A stretch of 64,000 bases of DNA from Oscillospiraceae bacterium (GTDB lineage: Bacteria; Bacillota; Clostridia; Oscillospirales; Ruminococcaceae), in assembly GCA_017438745.1 (NCBI GenBank), contig JAFRUS010000045.1, positions 1 through 64,000 on the forward strand. The letters are read 5' to 3'. Under the pieces are notes generated by a model, which saw only the letters and a list, made by a program, of their open reading frames with translations, was not told where the DNA came from and searched no databases. Below, piece after piece: positions 27,007 to 34,079 of the stretch. Both the position numbers and the translations under genes were made by a program. Numbering within the stretch: position 1 is the first letter of the stretch; each line of letters begins with the position of its first letter.

Positions 27007-28035
27007 ATGAAAGAGAAAATCATTACAACAAACAAGAACGGCATGGCAATGCTTATTTTCATCATTATCGCATACCTGGTAGCAATTCCGCTCATCCCGA
27101 TCGGACTTTCATCATGCACAGGAATCGGAACAGTCCTCGGCGTAATTTCGATCATCTGGGTACTGCTCGGATGGATCCTTGCATTGGGCCTTAAGGTTTT
27201 AAAGCCGCAGGAAGCACTCGTGCTCACACTCTTCGGCAAATACAGGGGCACTCTCAAGGGCGACGGTTTCTTCTGGGTAAATCCTTTCTGCACAGCTTTC
27301 AACCCGGCTGCTGCAACAAAACTCAGACAGAGCGGTGACGTTGCCGGTGACAGCGGTTCAATGTTTGCACTTAGCAGCGGAACCGGTTCTGACGTTACAA
27401 GCCTTCAGCTTTCTCCGGCAAGCAAGAAGATCTCACTCAAGATCATGACACTCAACAACAACAAGCAGAAGATCAATGACTGCCTCGGCAATCCTATCGA
27501 GATCGGCATCGCAGTTATGTGGCGTGTTACCGATACAGCAAAGGCAGTTTTTGAAGTAGACAACTACAAGGAATATCTTTCACTCCAGTGCGACACAGCA
27601 CTCAGAAATATCGTAAGACTCTATCCTTATGATGTAGCCGAAAATGTAGACACAACAGGCGACGGCATTGCCGATGAAGGCAGCCTCCGCGGTTCAAGCG
27701 AGATTGTAGCAGGACGTATCCGCGACGAGATCCAGGAAAAAGTTCAGATAGCCGGCATCGAGATAATCGAAGCACGTATCACATACCTTGCATACGCTCC
27801 GGAGATCGCAGCGGCTATGCTCCAGAGACAGCAGGCTTCAGCAGTAGTTGACGCAAGAAAGCTCATCGTTGACGGTGCTGTAGGCATGGTTGAAATGGCT
27901 CTTGAACAGCTTTCTGAAAAGAATGTCGTTGAACTCGACGACGAGAGAAAAGCCGCAATGGTTTCAAATCTTCTCGTTGTTCTCTGCGGCAACCACGATG
28001 CTCAGCCTGTAGTTAATTCGGGAAGTCTTTACTGA
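27007..28035 (+). CDS. SPFH/band 7 domain membrane protein
   Basis: The protein has 342 residues with two membrane helices near the N-terminus (about 14-35 and 42-62), then an SPFH domain (about 65-300) with the prohibitin-like stretch GIEIIEARITYLAYAPEIAAAMLQRQQA. SPFH proteins form membrane-associated oligomeric scaffolds. GGGGAGG lies before ATG 27007; the upstream open frame has no ribosome site. The stop overlaps the ATG of the next gene by one base, so the pair is translationally coupled. Confidence 0.9.
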   Translation: MKEKIITTNKNGMAMLIFIIIAYLVAIPLIPIGLSSCTGIGTVLGVISIIWVLLGWILALGLKVLKPQEALVLTLFGKYRGTLKGDGFFWVNPFCTAFNPAAATKLRQSGDVAGDSGSMFALSSGTGSDVTSLQLSPASKKISLKIMTLNNNKQKINDCLGNPIEIGIAVMWRVTDTAKAVFEVDNYKEYLSLQCDTALRNIVRLYPYDVAENVDTTGDGIADEGSLRGSSEIVAGRIRDEIQEKVQIAGIEIIEARITYLAYAPEIAAAMLQRQQASAVVDARKLIVDGAVGMVEMALEQLSEKNVVELDDERKAAMVSNLLVVLCGNHDAQPVVNSGSLY

Positions 28036-28244
28036 TGGCTGCAAAAAAACAGGTCCCGCTCCGCTTGTCCGAAAAACTATACAACGACATCGCATCATGG
28101 GCGGAAGATGATTTCAGGTCAGTGAACGGACAGATAGAGTACCTGCTGACCGAATGTGTAAAACAAAGGCGAAAAAACGGCGGATACGTCGGAAAAGAGA
28201 TCGACGCACCACCGGATATAGATGTGGAGGATTTTGAATCGTGA
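28035..28244 (+). CDS. Arc-type ribbon-helix-helix DNA-binding protein
   Basis: This 69-residue protein has the ribbon-helix-helix pattern: strand QVPLRLSEKLYNDI, then helices around WAEDDFRSVNGQIEYLLTECVKQ. The acidic tail is EIDAPPDIDVEDFES. It is coupled to the SPFH gene and probably represses the operon through the phased TGATATCA boxes upstream. Similar SPFH-RHH pairs occur in other Clostridia. The stop is followed by a strong terminator. Confidence 0.85.
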   Translation: MAAKKQVPLRLSEKLYNDIASWAEDDFRSVNGQIEYLLTECVKQRRKNGGYVGKEIDAPPDIDVEDFES

Positions 28245-28267
28245 TCCCCTCCACCCCAGACTAAGTC

Positions 28268-28305
28268 AAAAAGCCGTTCGCGGAATCCGCGAACGGCTTT
28301 TTTCT
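28268..28305. terminator. Strong bidirectional terminator
   Basis: A 16-bp stem (28268-28283 with 28287-28302) AAAAAGCCGTTCGCGG-AAT with T-runs on both strands lies between convergent genes. Confidence 0.9.
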
Positions 28306-28308
28306 GTA

Positions 28309-29445
28309 TTATTCTTTATCATCGTAGTGATCGAGGAAACTGATCTTTTCGCCGTTTTTCTTGTAGGCGATGACCGTGTCCAGACAGACATTCTCAACGC
28401 TCTTGAAAATGTGGCTTTCGACCAGCGGATTTGTCTTCTTTAACGTCCTTATAAGGTTCTTTATCTCGATTCGCTTGGACTGGTTTTCTTCGTTGTCGCA
28501 GCTTACACATGTGTCGGTAAACTTGCATGCACACTGGATAAAATGAAGATTATTGTAGTCACGCCACGCCTTTATGTCATCCTCACGCACCAGATAAAGC
28601 GGACGGATAAGTTCCATTCCCTCGAAATTCGTGCTGTGCAGCTTCGGCATCATGGTTTGTACCTGTGCGCCGTAGAGCATACCCATGAGTATTGTTTCAA
28701 TAACATCATCGTAGTGATGACCGAGTGCTATCTTGTTGCAGCCAAGCTGCTTTGCAAATGTGTAAAGATGTCCCCTTCTCATTCTCGCGCAGAGATAGCA
28801 CGGGGACTTTTCGATGTTGGAAACCGAATCGAATATCTGTGACTCGAAAATCTCTATCGGAATATTTAAGTTCTTCGCGTTCTCCTCAATAATACGTCTG
28901 TTGTCCGGACTGTATCCCGGATCCATAACAAGGTACTTTACGTCAAACTCAAACTTGTTGTGACGCTTCAGTTCCTGAAAGCACTTCGCCATGAGCATGG
29001 AATCCTTGCCGCCGGAAATGCAGACTGCGATACGGTCACCCGGCTTTATCAGTTCGTACATATTGAGTGCCTTCGTAAATCTGCACCAGATGTTCTTCTT
29101 GAATTTCTTGCGCAGACTCATTTCCACGTCTTCTGCAGAAACACCGTTTGCCGGTTCCTTTATCGCATCCATAAGCCATGCACGGTATCCGCCTTCGAGG
29201 CTGAATGCATTTACGCCTTCTTCGCGGAGTTTTTCTGCCGCTTCAACACTGAACTCGCCTCTGCTGCAGCAGATGATGACCGGTTTCCCGCTTCTGTCGA
29301 TATATTCATTTCCGTAAAGGGCATCCTGTTTTATATGTACAGCTCCCGGAATTTTTCCGTAGGAAAGCTCCATTTCGCTTCGTATATCGATTATCTGGCA
29401 GCCGTCAGGGGAAAGTTTTTTCATATCCTCAACTGTCATCGTCAT
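28309..29445 (-). CDS. Rhodanese-TtcA-like tRNA thiolation fusion protein
   Basis: This 378-residue fusion has an N-terminal rhodanese domain (about 1-95) with active-site Cys in IICCSRGEFS. A PP-loop ATPase of the TtcA/TtuA type follows (about 120-350), with the P-loop SGGKDSM, CYLC and a later CACKFTDTCVSC, which may bind an Fe-S cluster. In TtcA the enzyme makes 2-thiocytidine 32 in tRNA; here sulfur could be passed directly from the rhodanese Cys. The gene follows serine acetyltransferase with a 10-base gap, linking thiolation to cysteine supply. The exact tRNA target is not decidable from sequence. Confidence 0.85.
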   Translation of the reverse strand: MTMTVEDMKKLSPDGCQIIDIRSEMELSYGKIPGAVHIKQDALYGNEYIDRSGKPVIICCSRGEFSVEAAEKLREEGVNAFSLEGGYRAWLMDAIKEPANGVSAEDVEMSLRKKFKKNIWCRFTKALNMYELIKPGDRIAVCISGGKDSMLMAKCFQELKRHNKFEFDVKYLVMDPGYSPDNRRIIEENAKNLNIPIEIFESQIFDSVSNIEKSPCYLCARMRRGHLYTFAKQLGCNKIALGHHYDDVIETILMGMLYGAQVQTMMPKLHSTNFEGMELIRPLYLVREDDIKAWRDYNNLHFIQCACKFTDTCVSCDNEENQSKRIEIKNLIRTLKKTNPLVESHIFKSVENVCLDTVIAYKKNGEKISFLDHYDDKE

Positions 29446-29455
29446 TTTTCCGGCC

Positions 29456-30361
29456 TCACTTTTTCCTGTTTTTTATCTGCAGTTCCTGCTTCTTCATACT
29501 TACACGCGAGTCGCTTGCAACAGATTCCGTAACGAAGGTGTTGCCTCCGACAACGACATTTTCCTCGATGACTGTCTCACCGCCGAGTATGGAAGAACCG
29601 GAGTAAAGCGTAACGTTATCCTTTATTGTAGGATGACGCTTCACGCCCTTCAGTCTCTGTCCGCCGCTTGTGGACAGACCGCCGAGAGTAACCCCCTGAT
29701 ACATCTTTACGTGATCACCTATCACAGTAGTCTCACCGATTACGATGCCGGTACCGTGGTCGATAAAGAAGTATTTTCCGATAGTCGCACCCGGATGGAT
29801 ATCGATTCCGGTTATGCTGTGCGCATACTCAGTCATTATTCTCGGGATCATCGGAACGCCTAGATTAAAGAGCTCATGAGCTATTCTGTAAACTGTGATA
29901 GCATATATTCCCGGATAGGATAGTATCACTTCCTCCTTGCTCACAGCCGCCGGATCGCCGTCGAATGCAGCCTGAACATCAGTTTCAAGAAACGCGCGTA
30001 TCTCCGGGATCTTCTCCATAAACTCACAGGTTATCTCTTCTGCCATGACGCTGAGTTTTTCATCCGGAAGACCGAACATGTCGGCATTGTATCTGAGAAC
30101 GATCTTTATCTGCTTGTTCAGATGATAAATGATATCTTCAATAGCAGCGGAAAGATTGTTTTTTATACTGTAAACTCTGTAGACCTTGTCATCGAAATAA
30201 CCCGGATACATGATCTTCAGAAGCTTTTCAATGATCCCCGTTATAGCCTCCTTGTCCGGCTGGTTGCAGAAATCTGTTTTATTTATTGTACGGTCATCCT
30301 CGTAGTCTTCGAGAATGGTCTGAACTATGCAGTTAATTCTTTTTTCATTAAGAGTTCCCAC
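29456..30361 (-). CDS. epsC: Serine O-acetyltransferase (EpsC type)
   Basis: The 301-residue enzyme makes O-acetylserine for cysteine synthesis. The N-terminal helical part is followed by a left-handed beta-helix with hexapeptide repeats (from about 185): IDIHPGATIGKYFFIDHGTGIVIGE, MYQGVTLGG and GSSILGGETVIEENVVVGGNTFV. The His-Asp pair in FIDHGTG is intact. The start is GTG 30361, with GGAGG 9 bases upstream. It is the first gene of a two-gene sulfur operon with the rhodanese-TtcA-like fusion. Confidence 0.9.
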   Translation of the reverse strand: MGTLNEKRINCIVQTILEDYEDDRTINKTDFCNQPDKEAITGIIEKLLKIMYPGYFDDKVYRVYSIKNNLSAAIEDIIYHLNKQIKIVLRYNADMFGLPDEKLSVMAEEITCEFMEKIPEIRAFLETDVQAAFDGDPAAVSKEEVILSYPGIYAITVYRIAHELFNLGVPMIPRIMTEYAHSITGIDIHPGATIGKYFFIDHGTGIVIGETTVIGDHVKMYQGVTLGGLSTSGGQRLKGVKRHPTIKDNVTLYSGSSILGGETVIEENVVVGGNTFVTESVASDSRVSMKKQELQIKNRKK

Positions 30362-30484
30362 TTACTGTTTCCTCCGTCGGTAAAAATTCAGTAACAGCCG
30401 CAGTTAAGCAGGGCTTCACTTTGGCATCACCTTTTTATTATACCATTTTTATAGGTTTTGGTAAAGTGTCTGAGGGAAAATTTC

Positions 30485-30642
30485 CATTGATATGTGATTT
30501 CTGTTCGTCAGACCAGAGTTTTGCCGCCGTCTTCCTTCAGATTCCACCTCACGATGGACACCCTTGACTTTGGCTGTATCCTTCCCACTGTCGGGCGGAT
30601 TTGGGACTTTCACCCTTTAGAAACGTACGCTGCCGAGCGCAC
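30485..30642 (-). mobile_element. Group II intron 5'-end fragment (domain I start)
   Basis: On the minus strand the sequence begins GTGCGCTCGGCAGCGTACG at 30642 and continues with GGGTGAAAGTCCC, AAGGGTGTCCATCG and GGAATCTGAAGGAAG. This is the order I know from the 5' ends of bacterial group II introns. It breaks off after about 158 nt, and no reverse transcriptase gene follows. The intron start lies directly behind the terminator of the LRR gene, the insertion habit of class C introns. Confidence 0.65.
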
Positions 30643-30676
30643 AAAATAATGGAGCCGTTCTAATGAACAGCTCCAT
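30643..30676 (-). terminator. Terminator of the LRR-dockerin gene and intron insertion site
   Basis: The stem ATGGAGCTGTTC/GAACGGCTCCAT (one wobble pair, loop ATTA) is followed on the minus strand by TATTTT and then immediately by the intron 5' end. Confidence 0.75.
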
Positions 30677-30683
30677 CACATTT

Positions 30684-33353
30684 TCAGTCTATCGGCATAA
30701 GCACTTTAGCTGCATTTGCGTACAAAGTTTCCAGTTTTTCTGAATCAACACACTTTACAGTATCAGGAACGATTATTTCCTTTAAATTATTGCAGTATTC
30801 AAAGGCATTATCAGATATAAATTCAAGTGAAGGCGGAAGCTCTATCTTCTCCAGATTCCTGCATAACCAAAAGGCATCATCGTCTATTCTCGTTACTGAA
30901 TCCGGTATTTCCACAGATTTAATATTGCTGCCTTCGAATAACCAGCTGCTTATACACTTAACTCCGGAAGGAATAACCGCTGTATCTCCGCTTATATCCA
31001 GACTTACAAGTACACCACCGATAATAACCGTCGGACTTTCTGCTAATTTATCTTCAAACCATGGTGTTTCAAGGAACGCATCCGGGTTTAAATACTTAAG
31101 ATTTTCAGGTGTTTTTACTGATTTCAGATTTTCACACTGAAAGAAAGCTTTGAATCCGATACTCTCAACACTTTCCGGAATATCGATCGATCTCAGATTT
31201 TCACAGCACGCAAACATAAATTCCGATATGCATTTTACATTATCGGACAAATTCACCGTTTCAAGTTCAGAACAGAAAGAAAAACTGAACTCACCTGCAT
31301 CAGTTAAAGGTCCGTCAATGCTTACGGTTTTAAGATGATCGCAGGATTCAAATGCTTCCTCTCCTATACTTTTTACAGACTTTCCGATCTTCACGGTTTC
31401 AAGCTTTACACATCCACTAAATGCACGTACTCCTATACTTGTCACTGAATCCGGAATATCTATTTTTTCTATATTGCTGCCCATAAAAGCAAGGTCTTCA
31501 ATTGTTGTAACAGTATCCGGTATAACAACAGTTTTCACTTTTTCATTACTTCTAAGTGCACCTCTGCATATTACTGTTACCGGAAGACCGTTGAATTCAT
31601 CCGGTATGACTGTTTCCTCTTTTCCGAACAGGACCTGATTCAGTTCGACATGGTCTTTGCAGACAGTAAAAATAAAGTCGTCATCCATAACAGCATAACT
31701 TTCTTCCGATGAATTTTCTTCAGTGTTATTTCCGGCAGATTCATTTTTTTCTTCTGTCTTCGTGTCATCACGGGAATAAAGCTTTTCTATGTCCGTGATT
31801 TTTTTGGAAACGTACTGTCTGAGCACAGCAAGATCATCAAGTCCAACTTTTCCGTCACCGGTCAGATCAGCTGCTGTAAGTACCGGTTCCGTAAGAGCCT
31901 CTTTTTCCACAAGAGCGATCGCCAGAGTTGTAATATCTGTTACATCAACAATTCCGCTTCCGTCAATGTCTCCGCGTATAAGATCATCTGCCGGAACAGG
32001 TACATCCGATACTACTTCAGGAAATCTGGCTGCATATTCATACATCGCCTTTAATTTATCTTCATCAACACACTTCACAGTATCAGGAACGATTATTTCC
32101 TTTAACCCCGTGCAGTGTTCAAAAGCGTTTGTTTCTATGCTTTTAAGTGAAGCCGGAAGCTTGATCTTCTTAAGTCCGAAGCACTCACTGAAAGCACTGT
32201 CACCTATTTCAGTTATCGTGTCAGGAAGATCTATGCTGTTAAATCCGCAGCCTGTAAATGCACCGTCGCTTATACATGTAACTGAATCCGGAATTATCAC
32301 GTTTTCCGGAGTGCGGTATTTAAAAGTCTGACATCCTATACAGGTTACAGAAGAAGGGATAGTCAAAGTTCCTTCCGTGTCTTCAGCGTACAGCAGTACA
32401 CCGTTTACTATCACCATTTTGTCTTCTGCTATTTTTTCCTCAAACCATGGTGTTCCCCAGAACGCATCCTCCCTTATGTTTTTTAACGTCTCAGGTATGC
32501 TTATATTTTTCAAGGTACTGCATCGCTGAAATGCATTTTCACCTAAGTAAGTCAGTGAATCAGGAAGAACTATCTCTTTGAGGCTGTCACATTTTTCAAA
32601 TGCCGCTCCGTCAATATATGATACAGAATCGGGAATAGTGATATCCGTTAATCTGTCGCAATCCCAGAAAGCTTTGTAACCGATTTTCGTAACAGACTCA
32701 GGTACTTTAAAGGATTTTAAAGCACAGTCTCTGAACATGCCCTCCGGGATCTCAGTCATTTTACCTGATATAATCGCAGACTCCAGAGAAAAACATCCGT
32801 CGAAACAGTAAAGGCCTGCTTCTGTTACCGATTCAGGTATGACCACAGACCTAAGACTCTGGCAGGAGTCGAATGCATTTTTGCCTATGCTCTTTACTGA
32901 ATTGCCGAAGTTTACAGAAACCAGTCCCGAACAGTCTTTAAACGCTTCATCATCAATATCAGTTACCGAATCCGGTACATTAATTTCAGCAAGTGCATCG
33001 CAGCATGCAAACGCTCTTTTACCGACAGAAGTAACTGTGTCAGGTATTACTATCTCTCTTACTCTTGCACAGTGATCAAAGGCTCTGTCACCTATGACGG
33101 TTACAGGAACTCCGCCTGCTTCATCCGGAATGATGATCTTGTCTGCTTCGATCATTCTGTCGCAGAAAATAAGCTCCGCATGATCAGAATAAATATTAAA
33201 ATCAAAGTTACCCTCTTTGACCTGCTTTGCCTCTTCGACAGAACTTGCTTCCGTATTTCCCGTCCGGATCTCACCGGATGCAAATACTGAAGCCGGTACA
33301 GAAGCGGTGATCAGAAGAGCCGTCACCGCGGCCACGATCTTATTTTTTCTCAT
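30684..33353 (-). CDS. Secreted LRR-dockerin-LRR protein (BspA-like)
   Basis: The protein has 889 residues: signal peptide, a first block of BspA-type leucine-rich repeats (LRR_5, about 60-440; units such as VTSVGKRAFACCDALAEI), an internal dockerin (about 457-522, DIDGSGIVDVTDI and DLTGDGKVGLDDL), a linker, then a second LRR block (about 550-889). The two blocks share long similar stretches, and both end in NNLKEIIVPDTVKCVDxxKL-like text, so they arose by duplication around the dockerin. The role is probably adhesion or ligand binding on the cellulosome. AAAGGA is 9 bases before ATG 33353. The 33363-33500 gap holds only its A/T-rich leader. Confidence 0.88.
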   Translation of the reverse strand: MRKNKIVAAVTALLITASVPASVFASGEIRTGNTEASSVEEAKQVKEGNFDFNIYSDHAELIFCDRMIEADKIIIPDEAGGVPVTVIGDRAFDHCARVREIVIPDTVTSVGKRAFACCDALAEINVPDSVTDIDDEAFKDCSGLVSVNFGNSVKSIGKNAFDSCQSLRSVVIPESVTEAGLYCFDGCFSLESAIISGKMTEIPEGMFRDCALKSFKVPESVTKIGYKAFWDCDRLTDITIPDSVSYIDGAAFEKCDSLKEIVLPDSLTYLGENAFQRCSTLKNISIPETLKNIREDAFWGTPWFEEKIAEDKMVIVNGVLLYAEDTEGTLTIPSSVTCIGCQTFKYRTPENVIIPDSVTCISDGAFTGCGFNSIDLPDTITEIGDSAFSECFGLKKIKLPASLKSIETNAFEHCTGLKEIIVPDTVKCVDEDKLKAMYEYAARFPEVVSDVPVPADDLIRGDIDGSGIVDVTDITTLAIALVEKEALTEPVLTAADLTGDGKVGLDDLAVLRQYVSKKITDIEKLYSRDDTKTEEKNESAGNNTEENSSEESYAVMDDDFIFTVCKDHVELNQVLFGKEETVIPDEFNGLPVTVICRGALRSNEKVKTVVIPDTVTTIEDLAFMGSNIEKIDIPDSVTSIGVRAFSGCVKLETVKIGKSVKSIGEEAFESCDHLKTVSIDGPLTDAGEFSFSFCSELETVNLSDNVKCISEFMFACCENLRSIDIPESVESIGFKAFFQCENLKSVKTPENLKYLNPDAFLETPWFEDKLAESPTVIIGGVLVSLDISGDTAVIPSGVKCISSWLFEGSNIKSVEIPDSVTRIDDDAFWLCRNLEKIELPPSLEFISDNAFEYCNNLKEIIVPDTVKCVDSEKLETLYANAAKVLMPID

Positions 33354-33502
33354 TTTAATCATCCTTTCGCTTTTGCAATTTTTCTTTTATAAAACTTTCT
33401 TTCTGTTCATACCTTTTTTGAAAATAGAATATTCGGATAAATATGATTTTATCTCTCTGTCCTTATAGTGTAAAAAAAATCTCCGGGGTAACAGAATTTT
33501 TG

Positions 33503-33583
33503 AAAATCGAGTAGGAGGCTAACCATTATTTGATTAGCCGTCCTCTCACACCACCGTACGTACGGTTCCGTATACGGCGGTTC
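33503..33583 (-). mobile_element. Group II intron 3'-end fragment (domains V-VI)
   Basis: On the minus strand ACCGCCGTATACGGAACCG and TACGTACGGTGGT fold into a domain V hairpin with a CGC catalytic triad, bulge and tetraloop-like tip. A domain VI stem GACGGCTAATC...GGTTAGCC follows, then CCTACTCGATT, with a candidate branch-point A. The upstream intron body and the reverse transcriptase gene are gone. It is in the same orientation as the 5' fragment at 30485. Confidence 0.6.
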
Positions 33584-33628
33584 TTTAGTTTACACGAACA
33601 TTCATAAAATAGCCGGCTAAGGATATAT

Positions 33629-33835
33629 ATCTCTTCAAGCAAATTCAGAAATGAAAAAATAGATACCGATGAATTAGAGCTTATAAAAAGCTACGCTGAA
33701 GTATTCGGAAAAGGAAGTAAATATTATTACTATATTTTTTCAAAAAGTGGATTTACCGATGAACTGAAAAAGCTCGGTGTAAAAGGTGAAGTTAAACTTA
33801 TAACGCTTGAAGATATGTACGGTAACATGCATTAA
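33629..33835 (+). pseudogene. C-terminal relic of a DUF234-type AAA ATPase
   Basis: About 68 in-frame codons end at TAA 33833-33835. They encode KSYAEVFGKGSKYYYYIFSK, SGFTDELKKL and KLITLEDMYGN. This matches the end of the archaeal-type ATPase/DUF234 proteins common in gut Firmicutes. The N-terminal 400 or so residues are missing and there is no start site, so the gene is dead. It ends inside the TA-flanked repeat element. Confidence 0.55.
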
Positions 33836-33947
33836 GGAAACGCTGATTTATTCATAAATCAGCGTGGGGTTCGGGGCAAAGCCCCGCAATCTCCACGCCC
33901 CAGCAATCCGGCGGAGCCGGATTGCTGGCTTAATCAGTGTTTCCTTA
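33833..33947. repeat. MITE-like palindromic element, copy 4 (complete, inverted)
   Basis: The terminal repeats are TAAGGAAACGCTGA and TCAGTGTTTCCTTA. The order of internal hairpins (GGGGCAAAGCCCC then CAATCCGGC/GCCGGATTG) is reversed relative to copy 3. Its left TA forms the stop codon of the ATPase relic. Confidence 0.8.
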
Positions 33948-33977
33948 ATTATAACAGAGACTGTTAAAAAACAGCTT

Positions 33978-34006
33978 ACTCAAAAGGCACCCAATGGGTG
34001 CCTTTT
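33978..34006 (-). terminator. Terminator of the dockerin gene at 34080
   Basis: A 12-bp stem AAAAGGCACCCA/TGGGTGCCTTTT (33982-33993 with 33995-34006) is followed by Ts on the minus strand. The loop is very short, so the true stem probably loses a pair. Confidence 0.6.
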
Positions 34007-34079
34007 CTGGTAATAGTGCAATTGCGTCACAGACACAATTGTACCTTTTTATCGCTGCTCATTGTTTCCAAAGTTCGTA

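Noticed and set aside
30485..33583. A permuted intron arrangement (3' half, gene, 5' half) that could splice the LRR gene into a circular RNA
   Set aside because: The order and orientation fit, but the 5' piece holds only about 158 nt of domain I and domains II-IV are missing, so splicing competence is very unlikely. Two decayed independent insertions explain it better.
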